From assembly GCF_030409305.1 (NCBI RefSeq), contig NZ_JAUFPQ010000017.1, forward strand, positions 70,106-134,105: a stretch of DNA of 64,000 bases, in the 5' to 3' direction. This stretch comes from Halomonas maura (lineage in GTDB: Bacteria; Pseudomonadota; Gammaproteobacteria; Pseudomonadales; Halomonadaceae). The notes below the pieces were generated by a model. It did no database searches. It was given only the letters and a program-made list of their open reading frames with translations, and was not told the origin of the DNA. Of the stretch, positions 32,001 through 40,386 are shown piece by piece. Numbering within the stretch: position 1 is the first letter of the stretch; the number at the start of each line of letters is the position of its first letter. A program made the translations under genes and the position numbers.

Positions 32001-32205
32001 CGGCCAGGGGCGCGGCCACGGTCTGGGCCACGGTCTCGGCGTCGGCCCCCGGGAAGGTGGCGTTGACCGAGACCGTGGGCGGCACCACGCTCGGGTACTG
32101 CTCGATGGGCAGCACCCGCATGCTCATCAGCCCGATCAGCGTCAGGATGATGGCCAGCACCGAGGCGAAGATCGGCCGCTTGATGAAGAAGTTGGAGAAG
32201 TTCAT
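29023..32205 (-). CDS. RND multidrug efflux permease (AcrB/MexB-like)
   Basis: A 1060-residue inner-membrane proton-drug antiporter of the HAE1 class. It has the N-terminal FFIKRPIFASVLAIILTLIG helix, two large periplasmic loops and twelve membrane segments. Helix 4 has the paired acidic residues of the proton relay (GIVVDDAILVVENVERVL). The second half has helix 10 with GLAAKNAILIVEFA, which carries the relay lysine. Length and duplication match AcrB (1049). The start overlaps the upstream fusion-protein stop by 4 bases. Export of drugs, solvents or bile-like compounds is expected; the spectrum is unknown. Confidence 0.95.
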   Translation of the reverse strand: MNFSNFFIKRPIFASVLAIILTLIGLMSMRVLPIEQYPSVVPPTVSVNATFPGADAETVAQTVAAPLAEAINGVEDMLYMSSTSADNGSMQLEVAFNIGTDGDINTINVNNRVQGALSQLPEAVQDQGVTVELSSSSILMLVSLISPEGDYDRTYLQNYATLNVLDELRQVPGVGDAEVLGGGEFAMRVWMNPDKLAQYDLTPAEVAAAIRAQSTEVPAGNLAATPQSDPRAFTYTITAGGRLSSTDDFREIFLRTNPDGSALRLGDVARIELGASFYGIEARLNGGTMAPIIINQQPGANALETARAVEAAMDELAGRFPPGLEYVVPYDTTQFIDASVETVIHTFIEAFLIVGVILFIFLQNWRFTVIAMSVVPVSVLATFAGFFAFGFTINLLTLFALVLSIGIVVDDAILVVENVERVLGEDEEITVRQATVQAMREVGGPVIATSLIMAAVFVPVAFLGGFTGQIYQQFALTIAISVAFSALMALTFTPALSAIFIKRKWHQTSTAVGRALGTPLRLFDRLFAGITAVYMWIVKALVRFWGLALLLTALVGGASWWLYQSTPSTLVPETDQGIVLAAVQLPDSASLSRTRDYMGRLSAAIEEIPGVKYSSAVAGYDILSSSVNTARGIIFVNMDPWEERTLTASGLVGRIMQLGAQLEGGSAMAFNMPPIMGLSTTGGFTGYLQSFEGATPQELYQASLKVMQAAGQHPALNQVFTTFNVNVPSFRAEIDRQKALSYGVSLEDLNDTLSSTFGNGFVNYFNYQSRNFQVYLQNEDEFRKTPDDVASIYVRGGNGERIPLSEFVSLERQAAPAVVTRFGVYTGAQFQGGPAPGYSSGQAIAAMQEIVAEQLGDGWGMGWTGTAYQESQAGSAATLAIVFGLLMVFLILAAQYESWSLPLAVLTATPFAFLGGVGGIFLRGLDTSVYVQIGMLVVVGLAAKNAILIVEFAELQRREMGRSIREAAVTAAELRFRPIVMTSLAFIFGTLPLALATGASDTSSHHIGTTVAVGMASVAVLGSLFVPTFYAMIAAVSDWLRRKTRPADRQAEPAPAHDAP

Positions 32206-33455
32206 TGCCCGCCGTCCCCGTCGCCCGAACCGGCCGCGGAGGCGTCACCGTTCGCCCCATCCGTCGCGGACGCGCCTGCCTGCCCCGGGCCGGCTGCGGT
32301 CTGCTGGGCCATCAGCGCCTCCGCGTTGCCGTCGAAGGCCTGGGGCGCGATGGCCGTGCCGGGCTGCAGGCCCGCGGGGTCGCTCACCACGACCCGATCG
32401 CCGCTCTCGAGGCCATCGCGCAGGAGCTGCCAGGGACCGGCGATCTCGCCGAGCTGCACGGTGCGTGCCCTGGCCTTGTCATCCTCGTCGAGCACGAAGA
32501 CCTGGGGGCCCATCAGCCCCTGGGTCAGGGCGATCTCGGGCACCGCCATGACGTCGAAGCGCTTCATGCCCTCGAGCTGCACGCGCACGAACTGGCCGGG
32601 CAGCACCCGCGCCTCGGGATTGGCGAAGGTCGCCTTGGCCTGGACGGTGCTGGTGGACTCGTCGACCCGTGAGCCGAGGAAGTCCAGGTGGCCCGTCAGG
32701 CTGCCGCCGTCGGCGGGCAGCTCCAGTCGGGCACCGATGTCGGTGATCGCCTGATCATCCAGCTGGCGACGCAGCGCGAAGGCATCCTGCTGGGGCAGCT
32801 GGAAGCGCACTTCGAGCGGATCCAGGGGCGTGATGGTGGCAAGCTCGGTGCCCGCGGTCACCAGGTTGCCGACGTTCACCTGGCTCAGGCCGATCATGCC
32901 GTCCACCGGGGCGGTGACATCGGCATAGCCGAGGTCGATCCGGGCATTGGCCAGGGCGGCCTCCGCCTGGGCCACCGTGGCCCGCGCCACGCTCTGGTCC
33001 GCCAGGGCCTGGTCATAGTCCTGACGGCTCACCGAGTTCTGGCGCAGCAGGCTCGCGAAGCGGTTGGCATCGCGCTGGGCCCGCACCAGCTCGGCCTTGG
33101 CACTCTCCAGGTCGGCCTCGCGCTGGGCCACCACGGACTGGTAGAGGTCGGGCTCGATGGAATACAGGCTATCGCCCTGCTCCACCAACGCCCCCGGCTC
33201 GAAGTGCCTGGCCTCCAGGAAGCCGTCCACCCGGGCCACCAGGGTCACCTCGTTCTCGCTGCGCAGCTTGGCGGGATAGGACTTGTCCAGGGGAATGTCC
33301 TGGCGCACCGCCTCCATCACCTGCATGGGCCGGGGCGGGGCATCCCCTCCGCCGGCCTGTTGTTGCGGGACCTCTTCCTGGCCACAGGCGGCCAGCAACA
33401 GGCTCGAGGCCAGCGCCAGCAGGCCGGCCCGGCCACTCTGGATGATCGTTTTCAT
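32202..33455 (-). CDS. RND efflux membrane fusion protein (AcrA/MexA-like)
   Basis: A 417-residue periplasmic adaptor with a lipoprotein signal (lipobox LAAC, Cys at about residue 24). The order is that of MFPs: half-lipoyl domain (PAKLRSENEVTLVARVDGFL), alpha-hairpin (about 100-170), second half-lipoyl (GYADVTAPVDGMIG), beta-barrel and membrane-proximal domain. A low-complexity Gly/Ala/Asp-rich tail follows. It overlaps the permease gene by 4 bases and is its operon partner. Two TetR-type dyads lie upstream. Confidence 0.94.
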   Translation of the reverse strand: MKTIIQSGRAGLLALASSLLLAACGQEEVPQQQAGGGDAPPRPMQVMEAVRQDIPLDKSYPAKLRSENEVTLVARVDGFLEARHFEPGALVEQGDSLYSIEPDLYQSVVAQREADLESAKAELVRAQRDANRFASLLRQNSVSRQDYDQALADQSVARATVAQAEAALANARIDLGYADVTAPVDGMIGLSQVNVGNLVTAGTELATITPLDPLEVRFQLPQQDAFALRRQLDDQAITDIGARLELPADGGSLTGHLDFLGSRVDESTSTVQAKATFANPEARVLPGQFVRVQLEGMKRFDVMAVPEIALTQGLMGPQVFVLDEDDKARARTVQLGEIAGPWQLLRDGLESGDRVVVSDPAGLQPGTAIAPQAFDGNAEALMAQQTAAGPGQAGASATDGANGDASAAGSGDGDGGQ

Positions 33456-33505
33456 GCCTTGCTATCCCGTTGAGCGCATCAAGAAGTCGACAGAGACTAC
33501 ACGCA

Positions 33506-33521
33506 TACAGCCGTGAATGTA
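33506..33521. promoter_or_regulatory. TetR operator copy 1 upstream of the pump operon
   Basis: TACAG-CCGTGA-ATGTA matches the tetR-proximal site with the same 5+6+5 spacing (one mismatch). It is 51 bases upstream of the fusion-protein start. Its centre is 21 bp from the second copy, two helical turns. Confidence 0.65.
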
Positions 33522-33526
33522 AACCA

Positions 33527-33542
33527 TACATCCACGATTGTA
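33527..33542. promoter_or_regulatory. TetR operator copy 2 upstream of the pump operon
   Basis: TACAT-CCACGA-TTGTA, extended to CATACAT..TTGTATG. Same spacing as the other copies and on the same face of the helix as copy 1. Confidence 0.65.
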
Positions 33543-33560
33543 TGTCGGATGACCGCTGCG

Positions 33561-35042
33561 TCATTCGCCGGGGCTTGGAGGCTCCCCGATCTCCAGCGCC
33601 GCATCATAGCGATTCCCCTCGCCCTCCTCGGGCAGGGTGAAGGACACCCCCTGTTCCTCGTCGAGCCAGGTATTGATCTGCTCGATGGCCTCGACATTCA
33701 GGGTGCCCGATTGCTGGCGCAGGGTGAGCAGGTTGGTCACGTAGCTGAAGCGGGCGTCGGCATGGTCGGCGATGGCATCGTAGAGGTTCTGTTCGGCGTT
33801 GAGCACATCGACGATGTTGCGGGTTCCGACCTCGTAGCCGGCCCGGGTGGCATCCAGGGCGCTCTGGTTGGAGACGATGGCCTGGGCACGGGCCTCCACC
33901 GTGGTCACGTCGTTGCTGACCTGGGTGAACAGCGAACGCACCTGCTGGACGGTGTCGCGGCGCTGGGACTCGAAGTCATACTGGCTGGCCTCCAGCGCAT
34001 AGGAACGCTGCCGGATGCTCGCCGTGGTGCGCCCCCCGGTATACAGCGGCAGACTCACCCCGACGCCGACCTGGCTGGCGGAGTTGTACCCCCCCACGCT
34101 GTCGCGATCATCGTCGCTGTAGTTGTAGTTGGCGAAGGCCTCGACCACCGGCAGGCGCTGCGCCTGGGCGATGTCCACGCCACTGCGCGACACCTCGATA
34201 CCGGCCTGGCTGGCCAGCACCAGCGGGTTGTTGTCCAGCGCCGTCTCCACCCAGGCATCGCGACGGGCGGGTTCGGGCGGTGTTACCGGCATGGCCTCCT
34301 TGAGCGATTCGATGCTCTGGTAGCGCTGGCCGGTGAGACGCTCGAGGGCCTCGAAGCTGACCTGCAGGTCGCTCTCCGCGGCGATCCGCTCGGCCCGGGA
34401 CTGATCGAAACTCGCCTGGGCCTCTTCCACCTCGGTGATGGCGATCAGCCCCACATCGAACTGCTCGCGGGCCTGCTCGAGCTGACGCCCGATGGCCCGC
34501 TCCTGGGCCCGCCGCGCCTCGAGGATCTCGTGGGCACGCAGGATATCGAAATAGGCCGATGCCACGTCGATCAGCACCTGCTGCTCGGTGGCGGCCAACT
34601 GGTAGGTCTGCTGGTCGATCTGGCGGTCGGCCTGCTCCACCTCGGCGCCATTGCGGGCATCGAAGAGGGCCTGCGTGGCCTCCAGGGTCAGGGTGCCACT
34701 GTTGTAGTTGTCGCCTCCCGTCTCAGAGTCGATGCCAAGCTGCGAGAGCAGCGGCGAGGCCTGGCTCTGGTACTCGCGGTTGTGGGCCAGCTGGCCCGAG
34801 GCATTGACCTGGGGCAAGAGGTCGCCGCGCTCGACGTCGCGGCCGGCTTCCACGCCGTAGAACTGGGCGCGCGCCGAGGCCAGCTCGGCATTGTTGTCGA
34901 GGGCATCGCGGGTGATGGTCAGCAGGTCGGCCGCCTGGGCCGGCGCCGCCATCAGCGAGGCCACCAGCAGCGGCAGCGGTAGCAGGGCCCGCGCCCCCGG
35001 GCGGGGAGCAGAGCCCGGAAGCACCGAACGAAACGGCATCAT
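33561..35042 (-). CDS. tolC: TolC family outer-membrane efflux channel
   Basis: A 493-residue outer-membrane exit duct. The start is MMPFRSVLPGS (tandem ATGs, AAGGA 8 bases before the first), followed by a signal peptide ending near MAAPAQAADLL. The two-fold repeated TolC structure is visible as the paired motifs LLTITRDALDNNAELASARA and VETALDNNPLVLASQAGIEV. The gene lies just upstream of the pump operon on the same strand but is separated by a 105-base gap with its own operators, and has its own operator upstream. It is a TolC/AggA-type member; it may serve other exporters too. Confidence 0.93.
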   Translation of the reverse strand: MMPFRSVLPGSAPRPGARALLPLPLLVASLMAAPAQAADLLTITRDALDNNAELASARAQFYGVEAGRDVERGDLLPQVNASGQLAHNREYQSQASPLLSQLGIDSETGGDNYNSGTLTLEATQALFDARNGAEVEQADRQIDQQTYQLAATEQQVLIDVASAYFDILRAHEILEARRAQERAIGRQLEQAREQFDVGLIAITEVEEAQASFDQSRAERIAAESDLQVSFEALERLTGQRYQSIESLKEAMPVTPPEPARRDAWVETALDNNPLVLASQAGIEVSRSGVDIAQAQRLPVVEAFANYNYSDDDRDSVGGYNSASQVGVGVSLPLYTGGRTTASIRQRSYALEASQYDFESQRRDTVQQVRSLFTQVSNDVTTVEARAQAIVSNQSALDATRAGYEVGTRNIVDVLNAEQNLYDAIADHADARFSYVTNLLTLRQQSGTLNVEAIEQINTWLDEEQGVSFTLPEEGEGNRYDAALEIGEPPSPGE

Positions 35043-35074
35043 CGGCAAGTTCCTTGTGTCGATAGGAGTATACA

Positions 35075-35090
35075 TTCATTGTCGCATGTT
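35075..35090. promoter_or_regulatory. TetR-type operator upstream of tolC
   Basis: TTCAT-TGTCGC-ATGTT keeps the 5+6+5 spacing with one change in each half-site relative to TACAT/ATGTA. It lies 33 bases before the tolC start and could also affect the divergent hydrolase gene. Confidence 0.45.
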
Positions 35091-35208
35091 TATGGCGGCA
35101 ATCCATCGTCAACCATGCAAGCCGCGTGAAATTTTTCGCGGCCCTCGGCAGTTGTTGGCGAATCCGCTATGCTGCTTTGCAGCATAGTCGAACCCGGGAG
35201 AGCGCGAA

Positions 35209-36129
35209 ATGGACGCACTGACACTGCTGCGGGTCAGGGAGCTGGAGGTGGCGGTGCGCATCTGGCACCCGCAGGCCCCGCGAACCGTCATCGCCTGGCA
35301 TGGACTGGCCCGCCACGGCGGCGACTTCGCCGACTTCGCCCGGGAGCTCGGCCCCGGCTGGCGGGTCCTGGCGCCCGATACCCCGGGGCGGGGACTGTCC
35401 AGCTGGTCGCTGTATCCGTCACACGACTATCTGTATTCGCACTACATGACAATAGCAGTTGCGCTGCTGGATCACTTCGGCCTGGAGCGGGTGCCCTGGG
35501 TCGGCACGTCCATGGGTGGCCTGCTGGGCATGCTGCTGGCCGCCGAGCCGGCCACCGCGGGGCGCATCGAACGCCTGGTACTCAATGATGTCGGTCCGGA
35601 ACTCGACCCCGACGGCCTGGCCGCGTTGGGCGCCTATTTCGGTGTTCCCCACCGCTTCTGTCGCTTCAGCGAACTCGAGGCGGAGCTGCGCCGCCACTAT
35701 GCCGGCTTCGGCATCGAGGGCGACGACGCCTGGCGACGCCTGGCCCTGTCCAGCGCCCGCCGACTCCCCGACGGCAGCTGGACCTATCACTATGATCCGC
35801 GCATCGGCGAGCAATTCGTCCATGACACCCCCCGGGACACCTGGGCCGACTGGCAGGCGATCCGCTGCCCGCTGATGGTGGTACGCGGCGAGAGCTCACC
35901 GCTGCTGAGCGCCGAGAGCGTGAGCCGCATGGGCGACAGCCAGCCCGGCCTGGTCAGCCTCGAGGTTCCCGGCTGTGGCCATGCCCCCATGCTCGATCGG
36001 CCCCGCCAGGTGGGGCCGATCGATGACTTCCTGTCCGCCTCGCCCGCCCTGCCGCATGCCGTGACGCCGCTGGCCGGATGGTGGCGGCGTGGACGTCGCT
36101 GGCTGCGCCAGCTCGGCGGCAGGGCCTGA
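35209..36129 (+). CDS. Alpha/beta hydrolase
   Basis: A 306-residue hydrolase. The oxyanion segment WHGLARHGGDF, the nucleophile elbow GTSMGG (Ser near residue 103) and the C-terminal catalytic His in GCGHAPML are present. The preceding APDTPGRGLSSW strand is typical of proline-iminopeptidase or esterase-like members. A short charged tail (RRGRRWLRQLGGRA) ends the protein. Substrate unknown. Divergent from tolC. Confidence 0.82.
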   Translation: MDALTLLRVRELEVAVRIWHPQAPRTVIAWHGLARHGGDFADFARELGPGWRVLAPDTPGRGLSSWSLYPSHDYLYSHYMTIAVALLDHFGLERVPWVGTSMGGLLGMLLAAEPATAGRIERLVLNDVGPELDPDGLAALGAYFGVPHRFCRFSELEAELRRHYAGFGIEGDDAWRRLALSSARRLPDGSWTYHYDPRIGEQFVHDTPRDTWADWQAIRCPLMVVRGESSPLLSAESVSRMGDSQPGLVSLEVPGCGHAPMLDRPRQVGPIDDFLSASPALPHAVTPLAGWWRRGRRWLRQLGGRA

Positions 36130-36355
36130 GCGCCCTCGCCCCACGGGGCGCCCGGGTCGGCCGGCCTGGCCCCGCGACGGCACAATCATGCCGGCATGCA
36201 CGGCCCTCCGGAGAGCTCCTCGAGCCACTCAACCCCCTGATTCACCGGTCTTGCCTGGGGCAACAGGAGGAGGCACGATCGACGGGTGCCGGCCGCCCGG
36301 AACGTGGCCGAGCGTCGGCACGACGCTCATCCCCGGCCCCGCTTGCGGCGATGAC

Positions 36356-37195
36356 TCAGCCCCTGGCCAGCCGGTCCAGCGTTCGCTCCACGGCACCCCG
36401 ATAGCTGCCCCCGAACAGTAGCAGGTGGTTGAGCAGCGGATAGAGCTGAAAGAGGGCCTCGTGCCGCGGCCAGTCCTCCGGGGCCGCGCCGTTCCAGTAG
36501 GCCGCGAAGAAGGCCTCGGACGGGGCGCCGAACAGGGTCAGCATGGCCAGGTCCACCTCGGGATAATGGCGGTAGACCGCCGGGTCGATGATGGCCGGCC
36601 CCCGCTCGGTATACAGCACATTGCCGGACCAGAGATCGCCGTGGACCAGGCTCGCCGGGGCATCCGGCAACCACGTCTCCAGCCCCTCCGCCAGGGCCTC
36701 CAGGCGTACCCGCAGCCGCTGGTCGAGCAGCCCCCGGTCATGGCAGGCCCGGGCCAGCGGCAGCAGCCGCCGCTCTCGCTGGAAGGTCCGGCCATCGACG
36801 AGAGGCGCGTTGGGCTGGGGCGTGGTGCCGCAGGCATTGTCCCGATGCCAGCCATGCGCCCCCCCGGCCACCGCATGCAGCTCCCGCAGCCCCTCGCCCA
36901 AGGCGACCTCACCTCCCGACGCCCGTCGGCGGGGGGCGAGGGCCTCCATCACCAGCCACTCGCCCTCCCGGCCGAGCACTTCCGGCACCACCAGCCGGGT
37001 CACGGCCTCTCGCAGCGCCGTCAATCCTTCCGCCTCCCCGGCCAGCCGCTCGGCGGCATCCCGCTTGATCACCACCGCGCCCTGATCGGTCTCCAACCGG
37101 AACACCGCGGCGATGTCGCCTCCCGCCAGGGCCGTCGGCTCCCCGAGGGGCGTCAGGCCGATGCGCTCCATCAGGCGCTCGAGTTCCCGGTGCAT
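36356..37195 (-). CDS. Fructosamine/ketosamine-3-kinase family protein
   Basis: A 279-residue deglycating kinase-like protein. It phosphorylates sugar amines on glycated proteins in known members. The aminoglycoside-phosphotransferase fold is evident: AVVIKRDAAERLAGEAEGL (ATP lysine), catalytic LVHGDLWSGNVL and the metal-binding IIDPAVYRHYPEVDLA. GGAGG upstream sets the start at MHRELERLMERIG. Stand-alone gene. About 225 bases on its 3' side hold nothing I can identify. Confidence 0.87.
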   Translation of the reverse strand: MHRELERLMERIGLTPLGEPTALAGGDIAAVFRLETDQGAVVIKRDAAERLAGEAEGLTALREAVTRLVVPEVLGREGEWLVMEALAPRRRASGGEVALGEGLRELHAVAGGAHGWHRDNACGTTPQPNAPLVDGRTFQRERRLLPLARACHDRGLLDQRLRVRLEALAEGLETWLPDAPASLVHGDLWSGNVLYTERGPAIIDPAVYRHYPEVDLAMLTLFGAPSEAFFAAYWNGAAPEDWPRHEALFQLYPLLNHLLLFGGSYRGAVERTLDRLARG

Positions 37196-37291
37196 GCTCC
37201 GTCCTCCCGTTGGGCGATGACCCAAGGCTCCCCTCCTCGCCTTGCCGTTGTCAAAATCCCGCCCCGGGAGGGCAGCCTGAGACGGCGCGAT

Positions 37292-37316
37292 AAAAAAAGC
37301 CGCCCGGCTGGACGGC
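37292..37316 (-). terminator. Rho-independent terminator after the fasciclin gene
   Basis: On the minus strand GCCGTCC / GGGCGGC with loop AGCC runs straight into seven Ts. It lies 40 bases beyond the fasciclin stop. Confidence 0.85.
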
Positions 37317-37355
37317 AAGGGGGTTAGACGAGACACCCGCAGGGGATGAGGACCT

Positions 37356-37862
37356 TCACTCGGGCATCAGCACGCTGTCGATCACATGGATGACCCCGTT
37401 GCTGGCCTCGATATCGGTCTGGATGACGGTGGCGTCGTCGACCATCAGCTGGCCATCCATGGTGGTGATGGTGAGATCCTGCCCCTGCACCGTGGTGGCA
37501 CTGTCGGCCGCCATGGCGTCCTCGGCCATGACCGTCCCGGGCACCACGTGGTAGGTGAGAATGGCTTGCAGGGTCTGCTGGTTCTCGGGCTTGAGCAGGT
37601 CGTCGACGGTCCCGTCCGGCAGGGCCGCGAAGGCATCATCGGTGGGCGCGAAGACGGTGAAGGGGCCTTCACCCTTGAGGGTGTCGACCAGGTCGGCGGC
37701 CTGGACGGCCGCGACCAGGGTCTCGAACTGGCCGGCGGCCGCGGCGGTATCGACGATGTCCTTGGCCATGCCGTGGCTGTCGGCCTGGACACTGCCGGCC
37801 AGCATCAGGCCCATCAGGCCGGTACCGATCCATTGCGGGGCGTGGGTGGTGATAGCGTTCAT
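37356..37862 (-). CDS. Secreted fasciclin-domain protein
   Basis: A 168-residue protein with a signal peptide (cleavage near GSVQADS) and one fasciclin (FAS1) domain. H1 motif [17 protein letters not shown], the [14 protein letters not shown]-box region and the C-terminal [14 protein letters not shown] are all present. FAS1 domains mediate adhesion or ligand binding outside the cell. GAGGAG 8 bases upstream favours the MNAITTHA start over a GTG that overlaps that site. An unusual TGTACA dyad lies upstream. Confidence 0.9.
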   Translation of the reverse strand: MNAITTHAPQWIGTGLMGLMLAGSVQADSHGMAKDIVDTAAAAGQFETLVAAVQAADLVDTLKGEGPFTVFAPTDDAFAALPDGTVDDLLKPENQQTLQAILTYHVVPGTVMAEDAMAADSATTVQGQDLTITTMDGQLMVDDATVIQTDIEASNGVIHVIDSVLMPE

Positions 37863-37950
37863 GTAGCTCACTCCTCTGGGGATATCGCCTGCGCATGACC
37901 AGCGCTGGGCGTGGCGCTTACCTGACGGCGAGACCGTCGCCGTCTTAAGC

Positions 37951-37974
37951 TGTACAAAATCTAGTCAATGTACA
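37951..37974. promoter_or_regulatory. TGTACA-N12-TGTACA dyad upstream of the fasciclin gene
   Basis: Two self-complementary TGTACA hexamers flank a 12-base centre that, on the minus strand, reads TTGACTAGATTT and contains a -35-like TTGACT. The position, about 90 bases before the fasciclin start, suits a repressor site over a promoter. The regulator is unknown. Confidence 0.45.
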
Positions 37975-38083
37975 ATGTATGCACAATAATTATTTGTCAC
38001 GACCGATCGCCCGGCTCTCCGGGGCTGACGGCGGAGCCGGGTTATGGCACAACGGGGGGACATCCCCGGGAAGGAGCCTCACC

Positions 38084-38395
38084 ATGTACAAGCTTGCGTT
38101 CTTCGTGCCCGCCGACGCTGCCGAGCGGGTGAAGGAGGCCGTCTTCGCCACCGGCGCCGGGCGTATCGGCGACTACGAGGCCTGCTGCTTCCAGACGCCA
38201 GGCACCGGCCAGTTTCGCCCGCTGGCGGGCGCCCAGCCGCATATCGGCCGGGTCGGCGAGCTGGAGACGGTGGAGGAACTCAAGGTGGAGCTGGTCTGCG
38301 AGGATGCCTTGCTCCGCGAGGCGGTGGCCGCCCTCAGGCTGGCCCACCCCTACGAGGAGCCGGCCTACGACGTCTGGTCGCTGGCGACGGTCTAG
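38084..38395 (+). CDS. NIF3/YqfO-insert-like small protein
   Basis: A 103-residue protein matching the CutA-like insert found within NIF3/YqfO proteins. It starts MYKLAFFVPADAAERVKEAV, has GRIGDYEACCF and ends with the diagnostic HPYEEPAYDVW. Stand-alone versions are common; the biochemical role is not established. AAGGAG lies 7 bases before the ATG. Confidence 0.85.
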   Translation: MYKLAFFVPADAAERVKEAVFATGAGRIGDYEACCFQTPGTGQFRPLAGAQPHIGRVGELETVEELKVELVCEDALLREAVAALRLAHPYEEPAYDVWSLATV

Positions 38396-38455
38396 GACGC
38401 CGGGCCTGGCGGCCCGTCCGCCCCTCCTGCCGAGGGGCGCAGCGTCCCGGTCGGC

Positions 38456-39013
38456 TCAGGCCGAGCCGAAGTAGCGCTCGCGGTCTTCCGGGGTGATGTC
38501 GCTGATGTGCAGCGGGTAGTCGCCGCCGGCGCGGTCGGCGAAGAAGTGGTGCAAGGTGCGCTCGATGGTGGGGAAGGCGAGCGAATCCCAGGGCACCTCG
38601 TGTTCCTCGAACAGCGCGACCTCGAGGCTTTCCGGGCCGGCCCCGAAGTCGCCGGCGAGGTCGGCGCGAAAGATCATGAACACCTGGTTGATGTGCGGCA
38701 GGTTGATCAGCGTGTAGAGGTCATGGATCGCCACGTCGGCCAGGGCCTCCTCGCGGGTCTCCCGAATCGCCGCCTCCACGGTGGTCTCGGCGTTCTCCAT
38801 GAACCCCGCCGGCAGGGTCCAGTAGCCCTTGCGCGGCGCGATCGCCCGACGGCACAGCAGCACCCGGGAGCCGAGGATCGGCAGGGTGCCGGCGACGATG
38901 CGCGGGTTCTGGTAATGGATGGTGCCGCAGGCCGCGCAGAGATACCGCGGTCGATCGTCGCCGTCCGGAATCGCGAAACTGACCGGCTGGCCGCAATGGC
39001 TGCAGAAGTTCAT
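38456..39013 (-). CDS. Nudix hydrolase with zinc ribbon
   Basis: A 185-residue pyrophosphohydrolase. A zinc ribbon comes first (CSHCGQPV ... CAACGTIHYQNP), then the Nudix domain with box GFMENAETTVEAAIRETREE. The usual glycine after the EE pair is replaced (REEALAD), a mild deviation. Architecture is like the NADH-pyrophosphatase NudC relatives but shorter, so the substrate may differ. Divergent from the next Nudix gene. Confidence 0.87.
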   Translation of the reverse strand: MNFCSHCGQPVSFAIPDGDDRPRYLCAACGTIHYQNPRIVAGTLPILGSRVLLCRRAIAPRKGYWTLPAGFMENAETTVEAAIRETREEALADVAIHDLYTLINLPHINQVFMIFRADLAGDFGAGPESLEVALFEEHEVPWDSLAFPTIERTLHHFFADRAGGDYPLHISDITPEDRERYFGSA

Positions 39014-39106
39014 GTGGCTCCCTGACAGGCTGTCGACAGGCCATGGCCCGGACTTGACGCCGCTCACGGCGACTGGGTAAATGGAATGAAACCCGACGGA
39101 AGCACC

Positions 39107-39727
39107 ATGTTAGAGAAACTTCGCGAGCGCCTGCAAGCGCATGCGCCACGGCGGTTGCGATTCGACCTGCCCCAGGCGGCCGTGCTGATGCCCTTGGTGG
39201 CACGCCCCGAGCCGACGCTGCTCTTCACCCGCCGCGCCGCCCATCTCTCCACCCACAGCGGCCAGGTGGCCTTCCCCGGCGGCAAGCGCGAGGATCAGGA
39301 TGACGACCTGCTGGCCACCGCCCTGCGCGAGTCCGAGGAGGAGATCGCCCTGCCAGCGTCCCGGGTCGAGGTGCTTGGCCGACTCTCAGACGTGCTCTCG
39401 CTGCATGGGCTGAAGGTCACGCCCTATGTGGGTGTGATCCCGCCCGACCTGCCCCTGGTCCCGGACCGCCGCGAGCTGGATGCCATCTTCGAGGTCCCGT
39501 TGGCGCACTTCCTCGAGGATCGTCGCACCCACACCGACGTGATCCGGGTCGAGGGGCGTGACTACTATGTGCCCAGCTATCGCCGCGACGGCCATGTCAT
39601 CTGGGGCCTGTCGTCGATGATGCTGGTGGAACTGCTGGCCGAGGGCTGGGGCATGCCGATCAGCCTCTTCGCCCGCCCGGCCGGCGAACTCCGCTACCAC
39701 CCCGAACGCCGGCTGCTCGATCGATGA
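39107..39727 (+). CDS. CoA pyrophosphatase (NudL-like Nudix)
   Basis: A 206-residue Nudix protein of the CoA/NudL group. The Nudix box is GGKREDQDDDLLATALRESE plus EEIALP, and the preceding LSTHSGQVAFPGG is the family signature. These enzymes split CoA into phosphopantetheine and ADP. I set the start at MLEKLRERLQAHAP; an ATG seven codons upstream (39086) is possible. The stop overlaps the following gene by 4 bases (ATGA). Confidence 0.86.
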   Translation: MLEKLRERLQAHAPRRLRFDLPQAAVLMPLVARPEPTLLFTRRAAHLSTHSGQVAFPGGKREDQDDDLLATALRESEEEIALPASRVEVLGRLSDVLSLHGLKVTPYVGVIPPDLPLVPDRRELDAIFEVPLAHFLEDRRTHTDVIRVEGRDYYVPSYRRDGHVIWGLSSMMLVELLAEGWGMPISLFARPAGELRYHPERRLLDR

Positions 39728-40386
39728 ACGAAAGCGTCTCCCCTGCCCTGCTCCCCGAGTCCCGTTTGGCCGAACTGGTCGATGCCTTGGTCGACCGCGG
39801 CTGGTACGTCGGCGAAGGCTTCCTGCCCGAGACCCTGCACCGGCCACTGTTCGACGAGTTGGCCGAGATGGCCCGACGCGACGCCCTGGAGGCCGCCGGC
39901 ATCGGCCGCGGCACCGCGCATCACCTGCGACGCGACATCCGGGGTGACGCCATTCGCTGGCTCGACCGCGAGAGCCTGGGCCAACGCCGCTACCTGGAGG
40001 CCATGGGTGAGCTGCAGCAGGCGCTGAACCAGGCCCTGTTCCTGGGCCTGTTCGAGTACGAGGCGCACTTCGCCCAGTACCCGCCGGGCGCCTTCTACCG
40101 TCGCCACCTGGACAGCTTCCGCGGCCGGGCCAACCGGGTGATCTCCACCGTCGGCTACCTCAATCCCGACTGGCCCCTGGACGCCGGTGGCGAGATGGTG
40201 ATCTTCGCCCCGCACGATCCGCAGCGCGAGGTGGCCCGGGTGCGCCCCGAGGCCGGCACCTTCGCCTGCTTTCTCTCCGATAGCGTGCCCCATGAGGTTC
40301 TGCCGACCCGGCGGTCCCGCGCCAGCATCGCCGGCTGGTTCCGGCGCAATGCCTCCCTCGGCGGCATGGTGGATCCGGCCCATTGA
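39724..40386 (+). CDS. 2OG-Fe(II) oxygenase
   Basis: A 220-residue non-heme iron dioxygenase of the prolyl-4-hydroxylase/SM-20 type. The iron triad is visible as HLD in YRRHLDSFRG and a distal His in SVPHEVLPT, with the 2-oxoglutarate arginine in RSRASIAGWF. Members hydroxylate proteins or small molecules; no substrate can be named. It overlaps the Nudix gene by 4 bases and the histidine kinase gene by one base (TGATG), so all three may be co-translated. Confidence 0.85.
   Translation: MNESVSPALLPESRLAELVDALVDRGWYVGEGFLPETLHRPLFDELAEMARRDALEAAGIGRGTAHHLRRDIRGDAIRWLDRESLGQRRYLEAMGELQQALNQALFLGLFEYEAHFAQYPPGAFYRRHLDSFRGRANRVISTVGYLNPDWPLDAGGEMVIFAPHDPQREVARVRPEAGTFACFLSDSVPHEVLPTRRSRASIAGWFRRNASLGGMVDPAH

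Noticed and set aside
28858..32754. A 1298-codon plus-strand open frame opposite the RND permease
   Set aside because: Extremely Arg/Gln/Gly/His-rich, no motifs, and entirely antisense to a clear AcrB-type gene.
38456..39013. True NADH pyrophosphatase NudC
   Set aside because: The protein is too short (185 residues) and the Nudix box deviates, so only a general Nudix call is made.
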